A DNA stretch of 64,000 bases, taken from NCBI GenBank assembly GCA_933228675.1, contig OW121740.1, forward strand, positions 131,223,799-131,287,798. Reading direction: 5' to 3'. The position numbers were made by a program, and so were the translations under genes. Below, piece by piece: positions 13,186 to 24,942 of this stretch. Position 1 is the first letter of the stretch. Every line of letters begins with the position of its first letter. The DNA comes from Stomorhina lunata (Eukaryota > Arthropoda > Insecta > Diptera > Rhiniidae). The notes below the pieces were generated by a model that made no database searches, was not told the origin of the DNA, and was given only the letters and a program-made list of their open reading frames with translations.

Positions 13186-14505
13186 CTAACAAATACATTT
13201 CCAAAATTTGGTACACCACATTACCTTCACATTTTAAAAAATCACTTTTAATGGGATTTAAAATATTTCTTAAATGAATTCGTGAAAGCACATCACATGT
13301 ATCATATGGAGGGCAAAATTATATATTAATAGGACAAAAACAAAAATTTGACAAACAAAAAACAAATTAGTATAGCGCATTACCCGAACTTTCTCCACAC
13401 TTCAAATTTTTTCAATAAAAAATCTACTTTATTTATTAATTTTAAATATTGACTTTTAGTTAGTTTTTAGAATAAGATATCAGTCACCACGGAAAATTGC
13501 TATTTTTGGCTCTATTTTTGATTGTTTTCGAGAAAAGCAAATAATTTCCTAATTCTTGTAAAATTTTGTCTCTATCACAATTTTTAATAAACATAATTTT
13601 ATTACCATTTTAGGCAATAGTAAATATTTACCAAACAAAAAACCAACAAAAAGAGGTTACAAAGGTTATCTAATTTTTTTCAGAAACAAATTTAACAATG
13701 TCCATTTATAACACGCAAATTTATGCAAATCATTAAAAAGCCCCCAAAAGACAAAAGAAAAATAGCCCATAATCCAGAAGTTATGACAAGCTCCCGCCGC
13801 CAACAATTCCCGTAAGGTGTTGCTGGCACATTGGAAATATAACAGACAAAAAGCAACACAACAAAAAAAAAAAAAACAAAAACATTATTAAAATTTTGTC
13901 ATTTAAAAAGAAATAGAATTTTGTTTTACAAAATGAAAAAAACGACAAAGAAAACTCCATTCAGTTTCTATGATTCATATTTGTCTGTGAATGAATTGTA
14001 TTTTTATTTTTTTGTGGTTTTCTCAAATAAATGTTGTAATACTCCAATTACCAAAAACTTAAAACTTTAGTAAAATAAAATTATAAATACACAAATTTGT
14101 CTGACCTTAAGCTTTTAACCAGTAACAATTTTTGATATTTTTTTCTTTTTTGCCTAAAACTCCAGCAATTTGTGACGATATTGAAGTTTAGAATATTTAT
14201 TTATTAATTTATTTGATTTTTGGTCTATGGATTGTAAAGCTTAAATATTAATTAAAAAACAACTTTTATTTTATTTTTTTTTCTGTTATCATTAATTAAG
14301 TAATTTTCAATTTATTATTAATCTCTCACGATTGGTCTATTATTTGAATATGATTAATGATAATGAAAAACTGGAATTAATTGTTAATCGGTTATGGAAA
14401 CTTAAAAGTATACAAAATACATACATAGATTAGTACTAAGATTTAAATATTTTTCATAAATTATAATTCTATAATAATTATTAATTATAAGTTTTTTTAT
14501 AAAAA
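13186..14505. other. Spacer between arrays C and D
   Basis: AT-rich with poly-A runs near 13860-13875. A short GC-richer island at 13785-13850 (CTCCCGCCGCCAACAATTCC) stands out, but I cannot assign it. No gene is supported. Confidence 0.5.
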
Positions 14506-16622
14506 AAATTCAATTTTTTTGAAACTTATAGAAAAATTTTCGATATTTTTTTGTATTACATATCAAAATTTCGATATTTTTGAATTTTTTTTGGAAAAAT
14601 TTCGATATTTTTGTATTTTATAAAAAAATTTCTAAATTTTAAATTTCATAGAAAAATTACTATATATTTGTATTTTATAGAAAAATTTCGATATTTTTGA
14701 ATTTTATAGAAAAATTTTGATATTTTTGGATTTTATAGAATCGATATTTTTGTATATTATAGAAAAATTTCTACATTTTTGTTATTTATAGAAAAATTTC
14801 TACATTTTTGTTATTTATAGAAAAATTTCAATATTTTTGATTTTTTTTTTTTTTTTGAAAAATTTCGATATTTTTGTATTTTATAGAAAAATTTCCAAAT
14901 TTTAAATTTCTATATTTTTGTATTTTTTAGAAAAATTTCGATATTTTTGAAAAATTTCATAGAAAATTTTCAATATTTTTGGATTTCATAGAAAAATTTC
15001 GATATATTTGTATTTTATAGATAAATTTCTATATTTTTGAATTTTATAGAAAAATTTCGATATTTTTGTATTTTAAAGAAAAATTTCGATATTTTTAGAA
15101 TTTTATAGAAAAATTTCAATATTTTTAAATTTTATAGAAAAATTTCGATATTTTTGTATTTTATAGGAAAATTTCTTTATTTTTATATTTTTTAGAAAAA
15201 TTTCCATATTTTCAAATTTCATAGAAAAAAATCTAAATTTTTGTATTTTATAGAAAAATTTCGTTATTTTTGAATTTTATAGAAATCGATATTTTTGTAT
15301 TTTATAGAAAAATTTCCATATTTTTTATATTTATAGAAAAATTTCGATATTTTTGAATTTCATAGAAAAATTTCGGTATTTTTTTGTATTTCATAGAAAA
15401 ATTTCGATAGTTTTGAATTTAATGGAAAAATTTCGATATTTTTATAATTTATAGAAAAATTTCCAAATTTTGAATTTCATAGAAAAAATTCTTTATATTT
15501 GTATTTTATAGAAAAATTTCGATATTTTTGAATTTTATAGAAAAAATGTCGATATTTTTGCCTTTTTAAAAAAATTTCGATATTTTTGAATTTTATAGAA
15601 AAATTTCTATATTTTTGAATTTTATAGAAAAATTTCGATGTTTTTGTATTTTATATATATTTGTATCTTATAGAAAAATTTCGAATTTTTTGTATTTTAG
15701 AGAAGAATTTCGATATTTTTGTATTTTATAGGAAAATTTCTTTATTTTCATATTTCCATATTTTTAAATTTCATAGAAAAAATTCTAAATTTTTGTATTT
15801 TATAGAAATATTTCGTTACTTTTTAATTTTATAGTAATCGATATTTTAGTATTTTATAGAAAAATTTCCATATTTTTTATATTTATAGAAAAATTTCTAT
15901 ATTAGAAAGATTTTGACATTTTTGAATTTCATAGAAAAATTTCGGTATTTTTTTGTATTTCGATATTTTTGAATTTAATGGAAAAATTTCGATATTTTTG
16001 ATTTTATAGAAAAATGTCCAAATTTTGAATTTCATAGAAAAATTCTTTATATTTGTATTTTATAGAAAAATTTCGATATTTATGAATTTTATAGAAAAAT
16101 TTCGATATTTTTGAATTTTATAGAAAAATTTTGATGTTTTTGTATTTTATATATATTTTTTTTTTTTTTATAGAAAAATTTCGATATTTTTGTACTTTAT
16201 AAAAAAATTTCGATATTTTTGTATTTTATAGGAAAATTTCTTTATTATTAAAATAAAGAAAAATTTTGATGTATTTGTATTTTATATATATTTTTTTTAT
16301 AGAAAAATTTCGATATTTTTGTACTCTATAAAAAAATTTCGATATTTTTGTATTTTATAGAAAAAGTTTGATATTTTTGAATTTTATAGAAAAATTTCAA
16401 TATTTTTGTATTTTATAAGAAAATTTCTTTATTTTTTGTATTTTATAGAAAAATTTCGATATATTTTAATTTTATAGAAAAATTTCGATATTTTTGTATT
16501 TTATAGAAAAATTTCCATATTTTTGAATGTTATAGAAAAATTTCTATATATTTGTATTTTATAGAAAAATTTCGACATTTTTGAAATTTATAGAAAAATT
16601 TCGATATTTCGAAATATTTTTA
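14506..16622 (+). repeat. 29-bp AT-rich satellite, array D
   Basis: Same 29-bp unit and orientation as B and C, with frequent ATTTTTGAATTTTATAG variants. A higher-order repeat is visible: the block with the rare variant TTTCGGTATTTTTTTGTATT at 15372 recurs at 15941 (569 bp on) with the same neighbouring variants. The array ends abruptly at about 16622 in unique sequence. Confidence 0.92.
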
Positions 16623-17639
16623 CAGTGGGAATGTCTTCCATACAAAATACATCAAATGTCAGCTTTAACATTATTAGCAAAAATAATAATGCCAGTCATT
16701 GGAATTAAATATCCGTCTACGCAGGTGATTTGTATTAGAAACTAATTGCTTTTTAATCTACGATACTTTAAATCTAGTTCTTTGTTTTCAAAAACAAATC
16801 GTTCATATTCTGATTACTTTCATTTTTTCTCATAAAACTTTTAATTTGTATACTCGTTATTACGGATTTATTTTAACTTCCTTGACACATCTACATTATT
16901 TGCAAGACACGCTACTAAGTAATTTCAAATAAAATATGTAAATATTGAAAGTGGGTGTGATACTTTTAATACATTTGTTTTAAAATAGTAAATCTTAAAA
17001 ACATCTAAGAATATTTATTAGTTCCCATAAATTCCCTATAAAACCAAGTATAAGTCTTAACTTTATTGTTTAAAACAAAAACACATTACCAAGTTATCAC
17101 ATTCAATATTAAAAAAAAAACGCTATTTGAGTTATTATTTAAAAAATCCATTCTGCCTTCACTCAAGTTATGACCTTAAGAACTTTTCTATATAAAAAAT
17201 ATAAAACCAGCTTTATTTTATATAAATAACTTTATTCCTAAATATCCGCTTTTTGCAAAGAAATTATAAAATAAACAATTTGTTATTGTATTAATTTATT
17301 TCTTTTGATATGACTAATTAATTCAGTCGAATGAAGTGTGACCGTTTATTCAAATTTTTAAAATATAAAAAAAAATCTTGCTTCCGCCAAGAATTCACAG
17401 CTGCTACGAAAGTCAATTAATTTTTTTGATACATAAAAAGTTCAAAGACCGAATATATTATTAAAATTCTTTTATTCACAAAATTATATTTTTTTTCAAT
17501 TGTTGAAAGTAAAAGTTATTTTATAAATAAATACTTTTAATTAATTAGAACTGGATATACTACGATTGCCCTAGAAATATTGAATAATCTAACAAATATT
17601 TTCCCCAGAGATAGGTACTACTAAAATTAAGAGCGTTTT
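16623..17639. other. Intergenic DNA right of the satellite block
   Basis: AT-rich, apparently single-copy sequence with no supported gene. Confidence 0.5.
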
Positions 17640-18690
17640 AAAGCTGACATATGGCTCTAAATTTCTGGTGTTGATAGTTTATTAGGCATTATTGCCTTGG
17701 ACCCCAACTTTTCCAATGTACAAGACACACTTCTCAAAAGAATTAAAAAAAAAATCGGCACACATCTATTAATTGATCCAAAAAAGACTTAGTTTGGTTA
17801 AGATTTCTTGACTCTTTGAGGTACCTGCCTTGGACCTCAATTTTTATACCCTTCACCACCATACATGAATAGAATAGAAATATTTGTCTCATCACTTTCT
17901 GAGTCGATTTAGCGATGTCTGTCCGTCCGTCTGACTGGCTGGACCTCCATGTAAACCTTGTAATCAAACTACAATTCGCAATTCTAAAGATAATTTAATG
18001 AAAATTGGCACAGATAATTATCTTGGGACCATGGCTATTGAAATTCGTCAAAATCGGTCCACTATTTATGGTACCTCCCATAGGTCTCACTTCCCAGAAT
18101 TGATGTATTGGCCACAAATATCAATATTTTTTAATGAAATTTAAAACAAATACTGCTTGTGTAAACCGAAATCACTGTACCAAATTTCGTTGAAATCGAT
18201 TATAGCTCCCATATAAACTCTTCTGTCAAAACGCACTAAATGAGACAAAAATCACTAAAATGCTCGTAACTCTGAAGATAATGAGAATTTTTTGCGTACA
18301 TAATTTTTGTAAAAACTGTAATCGATTTGCCAAATTTCGAGATAATCGGTCCACATTTGACCCTAGCTCTCGTATAAGCCCAAATGACGGAAACAGCTTA
18401 AATATATAAGTTTTGAGAAAAGGGGTGTATGATGGCAAAATTTAGCAAATATTTGTCTTTATACAGGAAAAAGAACACCTTTGGCCTTAGTGGTGAAGGG
18501 TATCGTATGGTCGGGCTTGACCGATATAGCAGGTTAGTCATCCGCCTAACATACCAGAGGTCTCAAGTTCGATACACGGCCAGTCTTTATATAGGAAAAA
18601 GAACACCTTCGACCTTAGTGGTGAAGCGTATCGTATGGTCGGGCTTGACCGACTATAGCACTTCCTTACTTGTTTTTTTTTTTTGGAATA
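17640..18690 (+). repeat. Dispersed repeat family R1, composite copy
   Basis: This segment matches, in opposite orientation, the sequence at 25385-26085. Shared landmarks are the GTCCGTCCGTCTGACTGG block, the AAATGTGGACCGATT wording (in reverse here) and the end GGGCTTGACCGACTATAG. The left part (17690-17830) resembles one unit of the 20.7-kb tandem repeat in reverse. The terminal 128 bp is duplicated in tandem (18466 and 18594), with a tRNA-like stretch between the copies. There are no long open frames beyond chance, so it looks like non-coding repeat DNA of unknown class. Confidence 0.75.
18531..18583 (+). other. tRNA-Val-like remnant inside repeat R1
   Basis: The string GGTTAGTCATCCGCCTAACA resembles the D-arm and anticodon arm of an insect tRNA-Val; the loop CTAACAT would present AAC. 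It is followed by AAGTTCGATAC, a weak B-box. The acceptor stem is not intact, so this is at best a tRNA-derived SINE fragment. It is absent from the opposite-strand R1 copy at 25.4 kb. Confidence 0.45.
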
Positions 18691-19965
18691 TTGATTTATA
18701 CCACTTTCAAAATAAGGTATTCATAAATATGATCTCTATTTGATTTCAGATATTTCAAAAAATCTTCTGTAAAATATTATGAAAACATTCTTATTCTGCT
18801 AACCATTTAAATACACAATTCAAAATCAGATATAAATAAAAAATCTCTCAAAGATTGCTGTTTCATTAAAAGCGAGATTTTTATTATTTGATAAATTCAT
18901 TCATATTTAAAACTATGTAAGAAAAACTTGAAACTTTGCAAGAGCTTCTTCAAACAACTTCAAAATTATTGTCGCAAAACAAAAGATTTAAGACACAAGC
19001 GTATTTTTGTTTGTTTATTTATAAAATCTCGAAAAAATCAAAAATTCAAATTGAAATGAATTGAATTGAATTGCAAAAACTAAAACACAATAATTACATG
19101 AGAATTATATTGTCTACTATTATTTAACTTCTGAGATATTAATTTGTATAATCATAAATATGACTACCGAACACTACAAGTTTTTTTTAGTTAATTACCA
19201 ACATGCAAAAGTATGAATTATAATTTTTTTTTTGATTCATTTAAAAATGAAAATTCATATTTTTTCTCGCTCACTTAAAGACAGATGTGAAAAAGAATAT
19301 TATGTAATTATTTCAACAATTCATATAAATATTTTTTAGTTTTGATTTCAATGCCAATATTTTATATTATACATACATGTCCGTCTGTCTTGCTGTCTGT
19401 TTATATAAAAATCTGTTACAGAAAAGTCCAAGTAAATTCAATTGTATCTACTTAAATAGCGTATAAATAAAGAAAACATAAAAAAGAAACAGATTTGACA
19501 CGCCATGTTCAAAGTTATAAGAATATTTTGTGATTTTTTTTTTCAAATTTTACATTTTTAAAAAATATGGCACTAATTATATAAAGCCTTAAGCATTTGC
19601 CATGAGAATTTAAATAAATATGTTTAAAAAAAGTCATATGTACGAGTATGTTGTTGTCCATGTAAAATATATGAATGAATATTCACTAACAAAAATGTCG
19701 GTCTAGTGTTTGCCGTCAAAGTTTTTTATAAGTAAAATGTAACATTAAACAAAATCAACTGCAACAATTTAAGAAACCAAGTGCCAAAATGCTTTGAAAT
19801 GCCAACACGTAGTTCAAATGATTTTTTTTTCCAAATGCATTTTTGTTTATTTCTTATTAAATCAAAAGACAATTGCATTCTTTAAGAAGGCGTGAAATCT
19901 TGGACATTTAAACAAAAATTAAATTAAAAACACATGTCGCTCATTTGCTGCAACGTCGTCATAAT
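18691..19965. other. Intergenic DNA, no gene seen
   Basis: AT-rich sequence with many short homopolymers. I see no supported gene or repeat family. Confidence 0.5.
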
Positions 19966-20085
19966 ACTTAGACTATGGATATTCTATAACTATATTATAC
20001 TATGACTACACTATAACTAGACAATGACAAAACTATGACTAGACTACGATAAGTCTATGACTACGTCTAGACTATGACAACTTTT
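19966..20085 (+). repeat. GACTATGACTA-type short tandem repeat, copy 1
   Basis: Degenerate repeats of about 11-12 bp built from ACTATGACTAGAC, including TAGACAATGACAAAACTATG. The same motif forms a second array at 23096-23285. Confidence 0.8.
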
Positions 20086-20710
20086 TAACCAAATTACACG
20101 TTGACACAAATGAGCAACTTTTGTAAAAACTTGAAAAGCGACCCGCTATGGGATTTCTGCTGCAAAAAAAGCCATTTTTAGAGGGAGAGGAGTCTAGATA
20201 TTACGGATCAATAATTGTTTTCAAGAAGTCATATTATGTGTTATAAAAAAGTTATTGAAATGTGCTTAATGTTCTGAAAGAGAAGTGATGACATTTTTAT
20301 CAAAGTCAGTAGCTCATACATCGAATATAGTTTTACAGTTTTAATCTTGATATCGATTTAATTAAGATACAGAACCTTGGTTTTAGTCTGCAGAAGAAAA
20401 TAACTTAATCTCTTATATAGTAAAAGAGATATCAGGAAATCAAAAAAAACTCTACAAAATTAAATTTTTTCGTTTTTCTTTGGACAAAAACTAAGTTGGC
20501 TCGGCTTTGCTCTGTCCTCCCACCATAACCATGTGAAAGCTGAAAGTCTTTTCTTAAGATTGAGCGAAAAAAAATTCACCGAAATTTACCGATCGTAGAG
20601 CAAAGTTCTATATTTTCTAAAAAAAAAGTTACGTAAATTGTTATGCATAATTTAAGCAAAAAGTGTTGCAGTCATTTAGGAGTAACTTTTAAATCAAATC
20701 GCATTTAAGT
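20086..20710. other. Intergenic DNA, no gene seen
   Basis: Mixed AT-rich sequence. The phrase AACTTGAAAAGCGACCCG at about 20130 is echoed loosely near 21465, on the far side of the 20.7-kb tandem array. Confidence 0.45.
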
Positions 20711-21480
20711 GTTAGTCCAAGGCAGGTACCCCTAGGAGTAAACGGATTTCAATTAAAATGAGAAGAGCTCTTTTTTGGGTCAACTTATAGGCGTGTGCCG
20801 AATTTCATCAAATTATGTTGGGAATTGCGGCTTATATTGAGAAAGCAATAAGTAAAAATTGGGGGTCCAAAGCAGTTACCCCAAGGATTGGGCGGATTTC
20901 AAACAAAATTAGAAGAGCTCTTTTTTTGGATAGACTAATAGACGTGCGCTGAATTCCATCAACTTTTAATGAGAATTCCGGCTAATACATTTAGAACAAA
21001 AATAAGTGAAAAAATTAGGGTCTAAAGGAGGTGCTTCAAAGAGTCAAGTCCCAAACAAAATTAGTATAACTCTTTTTTAAATCAATTTCTGTTTAGAATT
21101 GCAGTTTATGCATTGAAAAAAATTGATGAAAAATGGGGGTCCAAGGCAGGTGCCCAAGGAGTCAATTAATTTTAACGAAAATTATTAAACCTCTTTATTA
21201 GTTCTACTAATAAACTTGGCACACGTTTCATAGGTGAAAAATTGAGGTAGATAAAAAATGGGGGATCCAAGAAGGTACCTTAAGATGTCGACTTTTTTCA
21301 ACCAAAACTAGAATGGCTCTTTTTTATTTATTGATAGGAGCGTGTCGAATTTCAGTTGAGAATTGCGACTTGTACATTAAAAAGAAAAATGGGTAAAAAA
21401 TGGGGATCCAAGGTAGGTACCAAAAGAAGTCGACAAATTTCAACTAAAATTAGTGAACCTCTTTTGTAAGAACTTAGAAA
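20711..21480 (+). repeat. Divergent tandem repeat, units of about 120-160 bp
   Basis: Six related units start with a GTCCAAGGCAGGTACC-like motif at about 20715, 20875, 21020, 21139, 21264 and 21405. Within a unit the order is a purine-rich GGTACC motif, an AAAATTAGAAGAGCTCTTTT motif, then GCGTGTGCCGAATTTCATC, then GGGAATTGCGGC and a poly-A/GGGG tail. Units differ in length and have clearly diverged. A reversed unit lies at about 17690-17830 beside repeat R1. Confidence 0.8.
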
Positions 21481-23095
21481 GTGACCTAGTGGGTGTTATA
21501 GGCCTAGGTGAGGACATACAAAAACTATTTTCAAAGATTTCAAAACTCGTGCAAAATTTTGAGTTATTATGTATAGGGCTTATATTCTAAGCAATTAGTT
21601 AAGTTTTCATCAAAAGTTTCGCTGTCTTTTAATTTTTTCGTAATAATTAAAACGCAAAAGCATTTATTTCAACCTTTTCCTATAAATACCTATTTCGTTT
21701 TACACAGTCTTTTAGTTCAGACTAGTTCCATATAGAAAAAAACGAGACATTACTTATTGATATCGGTTTACATTTACAAAAGTTATTTAAGTTTTTCCAA
21801 AGATACAATTTTTCGATTGCAATTTTGTTTGATTTTATAATGAACCCTACTTGCGTTGCTGCTCTACCAACTAAAATACGTTTGAAGGAAAGACATTAAA
21901 CAAACATCCAATTAATTTTATGTAAATCATTTTATTGACTTTGTCCGATCAACAAATGCATTGTTTACGATTCAATTTATTTTGATTAATTTTCAGTGAC
22001 GCCATCTGACGAACATTAGCGCCGGCAATGGTCGGCAATGCATAGTTTACTATTCTATAAAGGACATAACGCGAAACCAAAGTTTAACATCTCGAAGAAA
22101 TTTCATTCTTAAAATTCACCAAAGTCCTATTTATTCTCTGAATGCATATTTCATTATACATTTGGAAAGACCATTCAAATATATATTAAAGCTGTATTTG
22201 ACTATGAGAATATCTTATTTATGTTTCAAGATATTTAGCGTTAAAACTATGTTTCATTTAATTATTGTAGAATTATATGTTTGACGAATTGTTTAGTTTA
22301 AGCTTTATAACTTTTAAACAACTTTAAATCAGGTTTAAATTTGAAACTGTAAGAGAAGAGGAAATGAACTTTCAGAAGTTTTCAAGATATCGATTTGTAT
22401 CCAAAACTTCTTTTCTTCCAAAATTCTATTCAATTTGTAGGAAGTGAATATTTTCAGGCCTCGCAGCGCTAGCTATGTTTCCATTTTAGACACCTGGTTT
22501 CTTAGAGAAATTTTCTTAGAATCAGGTGCAGACTTCGATTTTGCTATACGCCTGCAACGTTTTTTGGCTCCCATACAAATCGATCCACTCTAATATACAT
22601 AGATTTCTTGTGAAAATCCGTAAGTACATGGCCTAATCGGTTTATAAAAAGCTTTATAACTTTTAGATTTTTCGTCTGATTTAAAAATTTAAACCACTTT
22701 TTATTAGGAACTAAATTCTCTTGTTATATTGATATAAACTTTTATGAGCTTTTATATAAGAACAAGCAATTAAAAGCTACTAAAGTCAAAAAAGTGAATA
22801 AAAGTTGCTTTTTAGATTTTCTTAAGAAAAAACAACTTTTGCTTTAAAAATGTATCAAAAATGATATGTCATTCTGAAACGCAATATGTTTTCTTTTATT
22901 TGCTCTTAGAAAAAATAAAATAGGATACAAACTGGCTGAGCTACGGGTCGATAAGTCCACGAACTAAGTTAAAATTGGGTTTTTGTGTATACTCCTAAAC
23001 TTGGAAGCATGTATTTCTGAAATTTTTTGCACGATTTGTCATGTACTCAATAACAACTCAAGCTAGGTCGTTTCTCGAGATTTTTTAGTGTATCA
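21481..23095. other. Intergenic DNA with a short dispersed repeat
   Basis: At about 21990-22075 the phrase TTTTCAGTGACGCCATCTGA, followed by CATAGTTTACTATTCTATAA and AGGACATAAC, matches pieces in the spn-B intron at 39380-39480 and 39690-39715. The rest shows no gene. Confidence 0.55.
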
Positions 23096-23285
23096 GAGTG
23101 TTACGACCAGACTATGACTAAACAATGACTAGACTATAACTAGACAATGACTAAACTATGACAAGACTATGATTAAGCTACGATAGGACTATGACAATGT
23201 CTACCCTATGACAGGACTTTAGTTAGAATATGACTAGACTATGACTAGACTACATTATAACTAGACTATTCCAAGACTATCACTC
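23096..23285 (+). repeat. GACTATGACTA-type short tandem repeat, copy 2
   Basis: About 190 bp of degenerate 11-12-bp units (for example GACTAGACTATAACTAGAC). Same motif and orientation as the array at 19966-20085. Confidence 0.82.
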
Positions 23286-24267
23286 TTACAAAAATTTAAC
23301 TATTAACTTATTGTAGTATTTCTAAAGCAAAAACACTATAACAACAAAAAATAACATTGGTCACGTAGGCCAAATTTTATTGAAATTAACTTATTCATGT
23401 ACTTTTTGTTTATTAACTTTTAAACCTTTTTCTGAAATAAGTCTTTTTATATAAACGAGTAATAAGCCACAAGTACAAGTAGCCAACTGTTTATTGGCCT
23501 CATACATTGTGTCTTTGTTTATGTAATTAATTAAATTTTATTAGCTTTTAATTGTTGACAACAAACAATTCGCTCGTGAATTTTTCTTTAAGTCATAAAA
23601 ATAAAACAACAAAGAAACTATTGCAAGAAATGGCTCATTTTGTTTAGAACTTCGTTAATCGGGTCAAGGTGTTTCAAGGCCAATTTTACTAAATCGCTGT
23701 TTGCTCGTGTGGTAAAGTGAATTGTTGAGATTATTGTTAACGATACCTGCCAGTTAGAAAACAAGTGCATTTTATGCTATGATAGAATTCTTATTTAGGC
23801 AAATAGGGGAATTTTAACCAATAAGATTAAGTTTTACAAAAAAGATAAAATACATATACATATATGTATATAGCGTAGTTTCCCCAAAATCCGTATCCTA
23901 GACTAAAATTATGCAGGCAAAAAATTAACATTAGAAAAAAAGATCTGATTAACCACTTTAAGCCTTGTAAGTGCTAAATAATTTATTTTTGTTAAAATAT
24001 AATTTACCTTGTTTTTTTCATATTGGAAAATGGAAAATTCTCCGTCAAGTTCCAAAATGCCTTTTTTAGTTTTTAGAAATTCGTTCAACAAATATTACAA
24101 ATTTAAAACTTTTTCGTCGATGTTGTAAAATATATAAATATATAAACAAAACAATTTTAGTTCGATATCCTGCACAGCTTGTTGAATCCCCCGAATGTAA
24201 TGTTATTTTATTGTCATAATTTGAGAAAATGCTTGGTAAATATTAAATAAATTAAAATTGCATGAGA
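23286..24267. other. Intergenic DNA, no gene seen
   Basis: AT-rich with a short TATACATATATGTATATA palindromic stretch near 23855. The 60-codon minus-strand frame at 23909-24091 has no recognisable feature and is not called. Confidence 0.5.
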
Positions 24268-24763
24268 TTAACCCTCTCTTTCCCGGGGTCAAAAGTCAAA
24301 AAACTTACGAAAATTTAAGAATTTATTACCAAATTTCGAATAAAATACAAAATATATTTTGTTATTGAAAGAATAGGTTAGGTAATAAAGCGACACCTTC
24401 ACTTGGAGACCCCAGGGGTTCATTGTGATTCTTTACTAGAAGAGGAGAAATAAAAAGATTGAAGATAGAGGAAGAAAACAGATAATAGAAAGTTGCAGAG
24501 GGAGAAGAAGAATACCCTACAATAAAAGTTAAGTCCTAATTTTTACAAAAAAAAAGTGTTGGGACATTTTAGTCCCCATTGGTGTTTAAGGTTAAAATCA
24601 TTTTTTTTTAATAAATAACATAATCCTCGTATTAAATAATCATCAACATTTTTTGCCTAAATTCGCAACAAAATTAATAAAATTCTGTGATTTTATAATT
24701 ACAATTTATTTGTAAAAAATTAAAACAAAAATTCTGACCATTGACCCGGGGAAAAAGGGTTAA
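24268..24763. mobile_element. piggyBac-like MITE with TTAA ends
   Basis: The element is bordered by TTAA on both sides (24268-24271 and 24760-24763). Its ends are inverted: the left reads CCCTCTCTTTCCCGGGGTCA and the reverse complement of the right reads CCCTTTTTCCCCGGGTCA. TTAA duplications and CCC-starting ends are the hallmark of the piggyBac superfamily. At about 0.5 kb there is no room for a transposase, so it would be non-autonomous. Its interior (24370-24450, with AGGTTAGGTAATAAAGCGAC) resembles the dispersed repeat at 48005-48110. Confidence 0.78.
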
Positions 24764-24942
24764 AATTATCCAATTTTGGAAATAAAAATGAACAGTTGTA
24801 AGATTTAACAAGTTTAATTCAAATAATGACCAACAAATTACTTTTTGACGAAAATCGTCGAATTCAAATCTGCGAAACTGTTCAAGATATTGATCTCAAT
24901 TTTTTCCCCCTATTTATATATTTATATATTTTAAATTGTTGT

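Noticed and set aside
541..16622. CRISPR-like array
   Set aside because: Units are contiguous with no spacers, highly AT-rich and degenerate, and the genome is eukaryotic.
18429..18743. 104-codon frame in repeat R1
   Set aside because: It spans the 128-bp tandem duplication and the tRNA-like piece; repeat-derived.
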